Positions 26,754-34,026 of a stretch of 64,000 nt of DNA are shown here, in pieces (position 1 is the stretch's first letter; each line of letters opens with the position of its first letter). Location of the stretch: contig SFDQ01000002.1 of the NCBI GenBank assembly GCA_004558145.1, forward strand, positions 310,001 through 374,000, read 5' to 3'. The stretch comes from Oscillospiraceae bacterium. Its GTDB lineage: Bacteria > Bacillota_A > Clostridia > Oscillospirales > Ruminococcaceae. A program made the position numbers and the translations under genes. Under the pieces are notes generated by a model. The model did no database searches. It saw nothing but the letters and a program-made list of their open reading frames with translations, and had not been told where the DNA came from.

Positions 26754-27449
26754 ATGCGCATCCTCGTGGTGGAGGACACCAAGGACATGAACCGTCTCAT
26801 CGTCAAGGCTCTGACCAAGGCGGGTTACAGCGTGGACGGCTGCTTTGACGGCGAGGAGGCCCTGGACTATCTGGCCGGGGCGGAATACGACGGCATCGTG
26901 CTGGACGTGATGATGCCCAAAATGGACGGCCACCAGCTGCTGGCAAAGCTGCGGGCCCAGGGCAGCGACATCCCGGTGCTGTTCCTCACCGCCCGTGACT
27001 CGGTGGCCGACCGGGTGGAGGGGCTGGACCTGGGGGCGGACGATTACCTCGTCAAGCCCTTCGCCTTTGAGGAGCTGCTGGCCCGCATCCGGGCCATGAC
27101 CCGCAAGCACGCGGGCAGCCGCACCGACACCCTCACCGTGGGTGACCTTGTGCTGGACACCCGGGGCCGCACCGCCGCCCGGGCGGGGCGGGACATTCCC
27201 CTGCTGCCCAAAGAGTACGCCATTCTGGAGCATCTTGTGCGCCACGCGGGCACGGTGCTCAGCCGGGAGCAGCTGGAGGACCGCATCTGGAACTACGAAA
27301 AGGCGGGCAGCTCCAACAACATCGACGGCTACATGAGCCGCCTGCGCAAGAAGATCGACGCGGACGTGCCCGAAAGCCAGCGCCTTCTGCACACGGTGCG
27401 GGGCTCCGGCTGGGTGCTGCGCGCGCCGAAGGAAGGAGGCACGCCGTGA
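26754..27449 (+). CDS. OmpR/PhoB-family response regulator
   Basis: A 231-residue response regulator. The receiver domain (1-115) has the acidic pair in VVEDTKD, the phospho-acceptor Asp51 in VLDVMMPKMDG, the Thr in FLTARD and the Lys in YLVKPF. The C-terminal winged helix (about 128-226) ends in VRGSGWVLR. It overlaps the kinase gene by four bases (GTGA). Target unknown; the 11-bp-spaced direct repeat before the PepSY gene at 31362-31381 has the layout this family binds. Confidence 0.94.
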   Translation: MRILVVEDTKDMNRLIVKALTKAGYSVDGCFDGEEALDYLAGAEYDGIVLDVMMPKMDGHQLLAKLRAQGSDIPVLFLTARDSVADRVEGLDLGADDYLVKPFAFEELLARIRAMTRKHAGSRTDTLTVGDLVLDTRGRTAARAGRDIPLLPKEYAILEHLVRHAGTVLSREQLEDRIWNYEKAGSSNNIDGYMSRLRKKIDADVPESQRLLHTVRGSGWVLRAPKEGGTP

Positions 27450-28792
27450 AGCTTCGCTCCATCAAGACCCGCATCACCCTGCTCATCACCCTGCTGGTGG
27501 TGGCGCTCTTTGCGCTGATGCTGCTCTTTGCCTTCAGCGTGAGCAGCTCGGTGGTGCAGCGCACCGCCCGCCAGCAGCTGGCGGACACAGTGCGGGCCAA
27601 CGCCGCGCTGGTGACCTTCACCGACGGGCAGTTTGCCGCCGGCGAGGGCTTTTCCTTCTCCCGAAGCGGCGTTTCCTGCCTTGTGTACAGCAAGGCCGAA
27701 GCGCTGCTGGCGGGGCAGCTGCCGGTGGGCTTTTCCGAGACGGCGGCCTTTGAGAACGGCACTTTGCGCACGGTGGAGACCGCCGGCGGGGACTGGTATC
27801 TTTTGGACCTATGGGTGGCCGACGGGTGGGAGAACGGCGTGTGGCTGCGGGGGCTGATGGAGGTGCCGGATTCCTCCTCCGCCGCCCGCAACCTGCTGCT
27901 GGCCGCGGCGGTGGCCTTGCCCCTCTTCGTGCTGGCGGGGGCGCTGGGCAGCTACTTCATCCTGCGCCGCTCGCTGCGGGGACTGGACACGGTGAACGCC
28001 GCGGCGGCCTCCATCGGCGAGGGCAAGGACCTGTCGCTGCGCATCGGGCATGTGCCCGGCGGCGAGGAGCTGACAAAACTGGCGGAAAACTTCGACGGCC
28101 TGCTGGAGCGGCTGCAGCGCAGTTTTGAGGCGGAGCGCCGCTTCACCGCCGACGCCTCCCACGAACTGCGCACGCCGGTGGCGGTCATCAAGAGCGCCTG
28201 CGAGTACGGCAGGGCCTACGACGAGACCGAGGAAGAGCGGCTGGAAACCCTGGACACCATCCAGCGCCAGGCGGACAGGATGGCCGGGCTCATCGGCCAG
28301 CTGCTGGCCCTCACCCGGCTGGACCAGGGCACCGAGCCCTTGCAGCCCGTGCCCCTGGACCTGGGGCAGCTGGCCCGGCGCGCGGTGGAAGAGCAGAACT
28401 ACGACCCTTCGCGGCTGCGCCTTGCGCTGGCGGAGGGGGTCACCGTGCAGGGGGACGAGGCGCTGCTGGGGCGGCTGGTGGCGAACCTTGCGGACAACGC
28501 CTTCAAGTACGGCCTGCCCGGCGGCACGGTGACGGTGGAGGTGCGCGCCGAGGGCGGCGAAGCCCTGCTCACCGTGGCCGACGAGGGCCCCGGCATCCCC
28601 GCCGCCCAGCAGGAGAAGATCTGGCAGCGGTTTTATCAGGTGGACGCCGCCCGCAGCGACGAGCAGGAGGGTGTGGGCCTGGGCCTCTCGCTGGTGCAGC
28701 GCATCGCCCAGCTCCACGGCGGGCGCATGACGCTGGAGAGCGCCGAGGGCGCGCCCAGCGCTTTCACCCTGCATCTGCCTTTGGCACAATGA
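27446..28792 (+). CDS. Sensor histidine kinase
   Basis: A 448-residue membrane kinase partnered with the regulator upstream. Membrane helices at about 10-32 and 150-175 enclose a short extracellular sensor of about 115 residues. A HAMP segment leads to HisKA with His239 in ADASHELRTPVAV, then HATPase motifs: NLADNAFKYG (N box), DEGPGIP (G1) and GVGLGLSLVQRI (G2). Signal unknown. GTG start coupled to the regulator stop. Confidence 0.93.
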   Translation: MKLRSIKTRITLLITLLVVALFALMLLFAFSVSSSVVQRTARQQLADTVRANAALVTFTDGQFAAGEGFSFSRSGVSCLVYSKAEALLAGQLPVGFSETAAFENGTLRTVETAGGDWYLLDLWVADGWENGVWLRGLMEVPDSSSAARNLLLAAAVALPLFVLAGALGSYFILRRSLRGLDTVNAAAASIGEGKDLSLRIGHVPGGEELTKLAENFDGLLERLQRSFEAERRFTADASHELRTPVAVIKSACEYGRAYDETEEERLETLDTIQRQADRMAGLIGQLLALTRLDQGTEPLQPVPLDLGQLARRAVEEQNYDPSRLRLALAEGVTVQGDEALLGRLVANLADNAFKYGLPGGTVTVEVRAEGGEALLTVADEGPGIPAAQQEKIWQRFYQVDAARSDEQEGVGLGLSLVQRIAQLHGGRMTLESAEGAPSAFTLHLPLAQ

Positions 28793-28802
28793 GTTTTATC
28801 AT

Positions 28803-28841
28803 AAAAACAGGCGGACAGGTTTTCCCTGTCCGCCTGTTTTT
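28803..28841. terminator. Bidirectional terminator between kinase and XRE gene
   Basis: AAAAACAGGCGGACAGG and its full complement (17 bp) around a short T loop; serves both converging genes. Confidence 0.92.
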
Positions 28842-29065
28842 CATTTCTGCTCCGCGTCCGTTTCTTTTACGGTGAACACTTCTTCAATGGAAACGTCAAA
28901 GACGTGTGCGATCTTCCAGGCCAACACCAACGAGGGATTATACCGTCCTTTTTCCAGGTTGCCGATGGTCTCCCGACGCACGCCCACCAGCCGGGCAAGC
29001 TCCTCCTGCCTCATTCCATGTTTGGCCCGCAGTTCTTTTATCCTGGTTTCAATCATCGTCGCCAT
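28841..29065 (-). CDS. Small XRE-family HTH regulator (second pair)
   Basis: A 74-residue single-domain regulator: IETRIKELRAKHGMRQEELA, then VRRETIGNLEKGRYNPSLV and a short acidic tail. It is homologous in design to the one at 7963-8166. Its start overlaps the last five codons of the membrane-protein gene. An AGGA site sits upstream of ATG 29065; ATG 29056 is a weaker alternative. Transcribed from the promoter at 29457-29484, which carries a palindrome that it probably binds. Confidence 0.92.
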   Translation of the reverse strand: MATMIETRIKELRAKHGMRQEELARLVGVRRETIGNLEKGRYNPSLVLAWKIAHVFDVSIEEVFTVKETDAEQK

Positions 29066-29414
29066 ACCATTTTTCCTGAAGCCCGTAATATCCGCTCATT
29101 CCCGAATGGACCAGCACCGAAACCATCCATCCGATGGCAAAGCCCCGCATCAGCGCCTCGTCTCCCGCTTTGCCAAGCATGAAAAAGGAGACCAGCGTAG
29201 CCGCTGCCACCGCCAGCATGCCGCAGTAGAACGCTCGGGCCGCCGCCCGGTTCATCCATTCGTCCAGCATTTCATCCCCTGCCGCGAAGAAATACTCAAA
29301 ATCCACCGCAAAAGCGAAGAAGCCAAGAAAATATCGCTGGTCGGTGAACACACCAATGAAGCCCAGCAGCGAGAGAAACCCCAGCGAGCCGTATAAATAC
29401 CGTTTGTGGTTCAT
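29049..29414 (-). CDS. DUF3796-like membrane protein paired with XRE regulator
   Basis: A 121-residue membrane protein starting MNHKRYLYGSLGFLSLLGFI. Hydrophobic helices at about 6-24, 28-44 and two after residue 60 leave a central loop DEMLDEWMNRAAARAF. The motif pattern recalls DUF3796 proteins, which usually sit next to an XRE regulator; this is recall without a search. The gene order (membrane protein first, regulator second) is the reverse of the 7.5-8.2 kb pair. GGAGGG precedes the ATG. Function unknown. Confidence 0.72.
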   Translation of the reverse strand: MNHKRYLYGSLGFLSLLGFIGVFTDQRYFLGFFAFAVDFEYFFAAGDEMLDEWMNRAAARAFYCGMLAVAAATLVSFFMLGKAGDEALMRGFAIGWMVSVLVHSGMSGYYGLQEKWYGDDD

Positions 29415-29456
29415 ATCCGCCCTCCAAATGTGGTGTATTTTTATCTTTATGTTATA

Positions 29457-29484
29457 AATATACCACAAATTTGTGGTTTGTCAA
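29457..29484 (-). promoter_or_regulatory. Promoter of the second XRE/membrane pair
   Basis: TTGACA (29479-29484), 16-base spacer, TATATT (29457-29462). Confidence 0.82.
29462..29477. promoter_or_regulatory. Operator palindrome in the promoter spacer
   Basis: ACCACAAATTTGTGGT, a perfect 16-bp palindrome filling the spacer between -35 and -10. More TGTGGT half-sites lie at 29429-29434 and 29405-29410, the latter inside the first codons. Repressor binding here would block polymerase directly. Confidence 0.75.
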
Positions 29485-29550
29485 TCGCCTGGGATTTACC
29501 TTTGACCGCAAAAAGGGCGCGTTTTTGCGTGCCACCCGCATATCCCCCTC

Positions 29551-29579
29551 TTGTAACCACCGCGCCGGGGTGATACACT
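29551..29579 (+). promoter_or_regulatory. Promoter of the SulP transporter
   Basis: TTGTAA (29551-29556), 17-base spacer ending TGA, TACACT (29574-29579). A GC-rich imperfect stem lies in the 75-base leader. Confidence 0.55.
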
Positions 29580-29654
29580 GGAAGGGCTGCGCGCGGGGCG
29601 CTTGCGGTTTTTGCCCCGGCGCAAAACGGTATGATTTGACAGTGAGGGGTAACA

Positions 29655-31292
29655 ATGAAACAGTTTTTTGCCAGTCTGCGGTCTGAATTCGCGGGCTACA
29701 ACGCCGCCCGCCTGGGCGGCGACGTGATGGCGGGGCTCACGGTGTGCGCCGTGGCGCTGCCGCTGGCGCTGGCCTTCGGCGTGTCCAGCGGGGCCTCCGC
29801 CGCCGCGGGCCTTGTGACTGCCATCGTGGCGGGCGTGGTCATCGCCCTGCTGGGAGGCGCGTCCTATCAGGTGTCCGGCCCCACCGGGGCCATGAGCGCC
29901 GTGCTGGTGGGCATCGTGGCCCGCTACGGCCTGCAGGGCGTGTTCCTGGCCTGCTTTGCCGCCGGGGCCCTGCTGCTGGCCGCCGGCCTGCTGCGGCTGG
30001 GCAAGCTCATCAGCTTCATCCCCATGCCGGTCATCATGGGCTTCACCTCCGGCATCGCCCTGGTCATCGCCCTGGGCCAGGTGGACAACTTCTTCGGCAC
30101 CGTATCCGAAGGGTCCACCAATCTGGAAAAGCTGGCCTCCTACGCCCGGCTGGGCTTTCATCCCCAGTGGCAGCCGGTGCTCATCGGCGCGCTGGTGGTG
30201 GCGGTGATGGTGCTCTGGCCCAAAAAGTGGGGCGCGCGGGTGCCCGGTTCGCTGGTGGGCATCGTGCTGGCCACGGTGGTGGCCACCGCCGCCGGCTTTG
30301 ACCAGCTGGCGCTGGTGGGCGACATCCCCCGCACCCTACTGCTGGACGAGCGGCTGGACCTGACCGCGCTGGACCTTTCCATGCTCAGCGGCCTTGCCTC
30401 CCCCATCGTGACCATCGCCGCCCTGGCCATGATCGAGAGCCTGTTGTGCGGCGCGTCCGCCAGCCGGATGAAGGGCGAAGCCTTCAACGCCGACCAGGAG
30501 CTCATCGCCCAGGGCGTGGGCAACATGGTGCTGCCCCTTTTGGGCGGCGTACCCGCCACCGCCGCCATCGCCCGCACCAGCGTGGCGGTGAAGAGCGGCC
30601 AGCAGACCCGGCTGACCAGCGTGTTCCACGCGGTGTTCCTGCTGGCCTCCATGTTCCTGCTGGGCGGGGTGATGGCCCGGCTGCCCCTGGCGGCGCTGGC
30701 CGGTGTGCTGATGGTCACCGCCTGGAGGATGAACGACTGGGAGGGCATCCGCTACCTGCTGGGCCACCGCTTCAAGTCCGGCATCAGCCAGTTCTTCATC
30801 ACCATGGTCGCCACCGTAGCGGCGGACCTGACGGTGGCCATTCTGGTGGGCATCGTCTACTCGGCTCTTCTCTACATCGTCAAGGCCAGCCACATCAACG
30901 TGAGCTTTTCGGACATCGACGCCTCCCGCCTGCCCGGCGCGCCCGGCGGCGCGCTGCCCAAGGCGGGGGTGGTCTATGTGACCGGCTCGCTGTTCTTCGG
31001 CGCGGTGGACGAGTTCAGCCGCCTGATGGCGGAAATGCCGGACTACCGCGAGGTCATCTTTTCGCTGCGGGGCATGCCCAGCCTGGACGTGTCCGGCGCG
31101 CAGGCGCTGCTGGAGCTGTGTGCCCGGCTGAAAGAACAGGGCCGGGGCGTGGCCTTCTGCGGCGTGGCCCCGGAGGTGCGCCTCTACTTCGACCGGGCGG
31201 GCATCACCGCCCTGGCGGGAGAAAGCGCCTTTTTCTGGAGCGCGGACCAGGCCATCTTCGCCCTGCTGGAAAAGGAGCGCGCGGCGGTCTGA
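29655..31292 (+). CDS. SulP-family anion transporter with STAS domain
   Basis: A 545-residue SLC26/SulP transporter. About 10-12 membrane helices span residues 20-430; the GLTVCAVALPLALAFGVSSG and GASYQVSGPTGAMSAVLVGI segments are typical of the substrate site. A cytoplasmic STAS domain follows (about 440-540, with DVSGAQALLELC). Substrate may be sulfate, bicarbonate or another anion and cannot be told from sequence. Sulfate would fit the nearby sulfhydrylation genes, but these are not cotranscribed. It is transcribed alone, with a terminator at 31307-31331. Confidence 0.92.
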   Translation: MKQFFASLRSEFAGYNAARLGGDVMAGLTVCAVALPLALAFGVSSGASAAAGLVTAIVAGVVIALLGGASYQVSGPTGAMSAVLVGIVARYGLQGVFLACFAAGALLLAAGLLRLGKLISFIPMPVIMGFTSGIALVIALGQVDNFFGTVSEGSTNLEKLASYARLGFHPQWQPVLIGALVVAVMVLWPKKWGARVPGSLVGIVLATVVATAAGFDQLALVGDIPRTLLLDERLDLTALDLSMLSGLASPIVTIAALAMIESLLCGASASRMKGEAFNADQELIAQGVGNMVLPLLGGVPATAAIARTSVAVKSGQQTRLTSVFHAVFLLASMFLLGGVMARLPLAALAGVLMVTAWRMNDWEGIRYLLGHRFKSGISQFFITMVATVAADLTVAILVGIVYSALLYIVKASHINVSFSDIDASRLPGAPGGALPKAGVVYVTGSLFFGAVDEFSRLMAEMPDYREVIFSLRGMPSLDVSGAQALLELCARLKEQGRGVAFCGVAPEVRLYFDRAGITALAGESAFFWSADQAIFALLEKERAAV

Positions 31293-31306
31293 ACCTGTTA
31301 AAAAAG

Positions 31307-31331
31307 GGGCGGCTTCGGGGCCGCCCTTTTT
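31307..31331 (+). terminator. Terminator of the SulP gene
   Basis: GGGCGGC/GCCGCCC arms followed by five T. Confidence 0.85.
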
Positions 31332-31361
31332 CTTTGAATTTTTTTGAGAACGCTTCGCAAA

Positions 31362-31394
31362 TTTCATGTTCGTTTCATGTTGGGGGCCTATACT
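31362..31394 (+). promoter_or_regulatory. PepSY gene promoter with direct-repeat activator site
   Basis: TTTCATGTT occurs twice, at 31362-31370 and 31373-31381, with an 11-bp period, ending seven bases before TATACT (31389-31394). There is no -35 box; the repeat replaces it. One-turn-spaced direct repeats in this position are typical sites of OmpR/PhoB-type activators. Confidence 0.65.
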
Positions 31395-31428
31395 GGCATC
31401 AGAACAAAACAGGAAGGAGAATCCCCTG

Positions 31429-32460
31429 ATGAAAAAATTGATCGCCGCGGCTCTTGCCGCCCTGACCGTCGCCCTCTTCACCGCCTGCGCCAATGCGGGC
31501 CAGCTGGCCTACATCGGAGACGAGGCCGCCCGCGCCGCCGCCCTCACCGGGGCGGGGCTCTCCACCGAAGCGGTGACCTTCCTGGGCACCGAACTGGCCA
31601 GCCGGGACGGCGTGGAATACTATCTGGTATCCTTCACCTCCGGCGACAGCCGCTATGAGAGCCAGGTGGACGCGCTTTCCGGCGTGGTCATCCAGTCCGA
31701 GAGCATGCCCCTGACCCAGAGCGCCTCCGCCCCCGCCGAGGCCTCCATCACCGCCGAGGACGCCAAGGCCAAGGCCCTGGCCCACGCGGGCCTTGCCGAG
31801 ACCGACGTGACCTTCATCAAGGCGGAGCTGGACCGGGATGACGGCCGCCTCGTCTACGACGTGGAGTTCTACACCGCCGACTACAAGGAATACGACTACG
31901 AGATCGACGCGGCCACCGGCGAGGTGGTGAGCTGCGACTACGACGTGGAGAACTACGCCCCCGCCGCCACCTCCGGCAAGACTGCCTCCGGCAGCCAGTC
32001 CGCCTCCGCCGGCGCGTCCATCAGCGCCGAGGATGCCAAGGCCAAAGCCCTGGCCCATGCGGGCCTTTCCTCCGGCAGCGTGACCTTCGTGAAGGCCGAG
32101 CTGGACCGGGACGACGGCCGCCTCGTCTATGAGGTGGAGTTCTACACCGCCGACTACAAGGAATACGACTACGAGATCGACGCAGCCACCGGCGAGGTGG
32201 TGAGCTATGACTACGACGCCGAGGACTACGCTCCTCCCGCCTCCTCCGGCACCATCAGCGCCGAGGACGCGAAGGCCCTGGCCCTGGCCCAGGTGCCCGG
32301 CGCTTCCGCCTCCGACATCCGTGAATTCGAGACCGACCGGGACGACGGCCGCGTGGAGTACGAGGGCAAGATCGTTTACGGCGGCATGGAGTACGAGTTC
32401 GAGATCGACGGTTACAGCGGCGCCATCCGCAACTGGGAGGCCGAACCCCTCCACGACTGA
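31429..32460 (+). CDS. Lipoprotein-like protein with four PepSY units
   Basis: A 343-residue exported protein. A signal peptide ends in a lipobox-like LFTAC with Cys20, so it is probably lipid-anchored. Four PepSY-type units follow: about 27-90 (diverged), 107-171, 197-261 and 275-336, joined by Ser/Ala/Gly-rich linkers. Units two and three are nearly identical (both hold KAELDRDDGRLVY and YTADYKEYDYEIDAATGEVV). Each carries many acidic residues, so metal or peptide binding or protease inhibition is possible; PepSY domains are proposed inhibitors of extracellular enzymes. Such proteins often belong to two-component regulons, which fits the promoter. The ATG at 31429 has GGAAGGAGA. Confidence 0.85.
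   Translation: MKKLIAAALAALTVALFTACANAGQLAYIGDEAARAAALTGAGLSTEAVTFLGTELASRDGVEYYLVSFTSGDSRYESQVDALSGVVIQSESMPLTQSASAPAEASITAEDAKAKALAHAGLAETDVTFIKAELDRDDGRLVYDVEFYTADYKEYDYEIDAATGEVVSCDYDVENYAPAATSGKTASGSQSASAGASISAEDAKAKALAHAGLSSGSVTFVKAELDRDDGRLVYEVEFYTADYKEYDYEIDAATGEVVSYDYDAEDYAPPASSGTISAEDAKALALAQVPGASASDIREFETDRDDGRVEYEGKIVYGGMEYEFEIDGYSGAIRNWEAEPLHD
31744..32214 (+). repeat. Internal tandem duplication in the PepSY gene
   Basis: Codons 106-171 and 197-262 are near-identical at DNA level, with a period of 273 bases. A recent in-frame duplication is likely, and the copy number may vary between strains. Confidence 0.8.
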
Positions 32461-32491
32461 AGCCCGCTGACCCGGAAGTTCCCCCCACAGC

Positions 32492-32529
32492 AAAGCGCGC
32501 CGCCCCTTTGAAGGACGGTGCGCTTTTTT
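32492..32529 (+). terminator. Terminator of the PepSY gene
   Basis: AAAGCGCGCCGCCC pairs with GGACGGTGCGCTTT (two mismatches), followed by six T. Confidence 0.78.
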
Positions 32530-32580
32530 GCGCGATGCTCCGAAAGCGCCTGTGAAACGAGCGCACCGGCAGACAGAAAG

Positions 32581-32607
32581 CGGCCCCCGGCAAAATGCCG
32601 GGGGCCG
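32581..32607 (-). terminator. Terminator of mgsA
   Basis: Perfect 12-bp arms CGGCCCCCGGCA/TGCCGGGGGCCG, 22 bases after the mgsA stop. The T-run is short on either strand. Confidence 0.65.
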
Positions 32608-32629
32608 CTTTTGTGGCTTTTGTGAAGGC

Positions 32630-33034
32630 TCAGCGCTTGGGATTCACGATGCTGCGCCATTCCAGGTCGCCCCGCTCCAGGCCGTGGATGAGCACCTCGG
32701 CGGTGGCGATGTTGGTGGCCAGCGGGATGTTGCGCACGTCGCACAGGCGCAGCAGGTTCATCTCGTTGGGCTCGTGGGGCTTGGCGCTGATGGGGTCCCG
32801 GAAGAAGAGCAGCAGGTCGATCTCGTTGCAGGCGATGCGCGCCGCGATCTGCTGGTCGCCGCCCTGAACGCCCGCCAGGAAGCACTGGATGGGCAGGCCG
32901 GTGGCCTCGCTGACCACCTTGCCGGTGGTGCCGGTGGCCACCAGCGTGTGCTGGCTGAGAATGCCGCAGTATGCGATGCAGAACTGGACCATCAGTTCTT
33001 TTTTGGTGTCGTGCGCGATCAACGCGATGTTCAT
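32630..33034 (-). CDS. mgsA: Methylglyoxal synthase
   Basis: A 134-residue enzyme that turns dihydroxyacetone phosphate into methylglyoxal and phosphate, a glycolytic bypass. Motifs: MNIALIAHDTKKELM (His and Lys of the phosphate site), ATGTTGKV, GVQGGDQQIAARI with the catalytic Asp, and FRDPISAKPHEPNEMNLLR. The ATG at 33034 gives the family length. In many clostridia mgsA ends the mre-min-rodA cluster, and it has the same place here. Confidence 0.95.
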   Translation of the reverse strand: MNIALIAHDTKKELMVQFCIAYCGILSQHTLVATGTTGKVVSEATGLPIQCFLAGVQGGDQQIAARIACNEIDLLLFFRDPISAKPHEPNEMNLLRLCDVRNIPLATNIATAEVLIHGLERGDLEWRSIVNPKR

Positions 33035-33122
33035 AGTATTTCCTACCCCCTGCTCTGTTTCCCAACGTTTTATATACGATGTTCGTAGTACGGATATAAC
33101 TGAAAAAACGCCTGCGGCGGCC

Positions 33123-33860
33123 TCAGCCCCACACGGCAAGCGGCACCCGCTGACCCAGAAGGCGGCGGGCAAGGTTGTCCACCGCCCGGAACGCGAGGCA
33201 ATCGGCAGGCAGCGCCTGCCCTTTGGCGGCGCACAGCTGCAATTGGCTGCTCTCGGGCACCACGGCGATCAGCTGGGCGGCCACCGTGTCGATGCACTCG
33301 TCCAGGTCCCGCACCGCGCCGCCGAAGCTGGCGGGCCCCACCCGGTTCAGCACCAGGCGCACCTGCTTGGCCCCCGCGGCAAAGGCTTCCTCCGCGGCGA
33401 TGTGGCCGTCCCGCAAGGTGACGGGGTCCGGCGTGAGCACCAGCAGCACTGTTTCGCTCACGGCCAGCGCCGCCTTGAAGGGCGCACCCAGGCCGGCGGC
33501 GGTGTCCACCAGCACCCAGTCGAAAACGGGCGAAAGCTTGTCCATCAGTTTTTTGAGCGCTGCCGGCTGCACGGTGCCGCTCCACTCATAGGGCGCCGAG
33601 ATGACCGAAAGGCCCGGATAAACAGGGCTGGCCACCACGGCTTTGGCGCCTTCGCACCGGCCGCTGAGCACATCGGCAATGTCGTAGACGGTCTTGCCGT
33701 AGACGCCGGCGATGATGTCCACGCTGCGCAGGCCGGAATCCAGCTCGATGAGCAGCACCTTGCCCCCCGCGGCGGCCAGGCGCGCGCCCAGCATCACCGA
33801 AAGGGTGCTTTTGCCGGTGCCTCCCTTGCCGGAAGCCACCATAACGATCTTTGCGCTCAA
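33123..33860 (-). CDS. Divergent MinD-like ATPase
   Basis: A 245-residue ParA/MinD ATPase. The deviant Walker A is SGKGGTGKST; the switch region SGLRSVDIIAGVYGKTVYDIADV matches the MinD consensus closely, and the end (RRLLGQRVPLAVWG) aligns with MinD's final segment. But DTAAG replaces the usual DCPAG, and minC and minE are absent. The strongest start is TTG 33860 with AGGGAGG seven bases upstream; TTG 33899 is an alternative. It sits between PBP2 and mgsA, where clostridia keep minCDE. It probably has a role in placing division or wall machinery; its activating partner is unknown. Confidence 0.8.
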   Translation of the reverse strand: MSAKIVMVASGKGGTGKSTLSVMLGARLAAAGGKVLLIELDSGLRSVDIIAGVYGKTVYDIADVLSGRCEGAKAVVASPVYPGLSVISAPYEWSGTVQPAALKKLMDKLSPVFDWVLVDTAAGLGAPFKAALAVSETVLLVLTPDPVTLRDGHIAAEEAFAAGAKQVRLVLNRVGPASFGGAVRDLDECIDTVAAQLIAVVPESSQLQLCAAKGQALPADCLAFRAVDNLARRLLGQRVPLAVWG

Positions 33861-34000
33861 GCCCACGCCTCCCTGCCGGATGTTTTCTGCCAGCGGCAAA
33901 TCGCCCCGGCTGACGGGAACAGCACGCTCGTATTATCATAGTAGCACAAACTATACCCGAGCGCAAGGCATGTTTTGTGAAGAAGGGACAAAAATATCTG

Positions 34001-34026
34001 GAAAACGGCGTGTTTTCGCCATTTTC
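34001..34026 (-). terminator. Weak terminator after PBP2
   Basis: GAAAACGGCG/CGCCATTTTC arms with one mismatch, then AGATATTTTTG on the minus strand. It overlaps the PBP2 stop. Confidence 0.5.
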
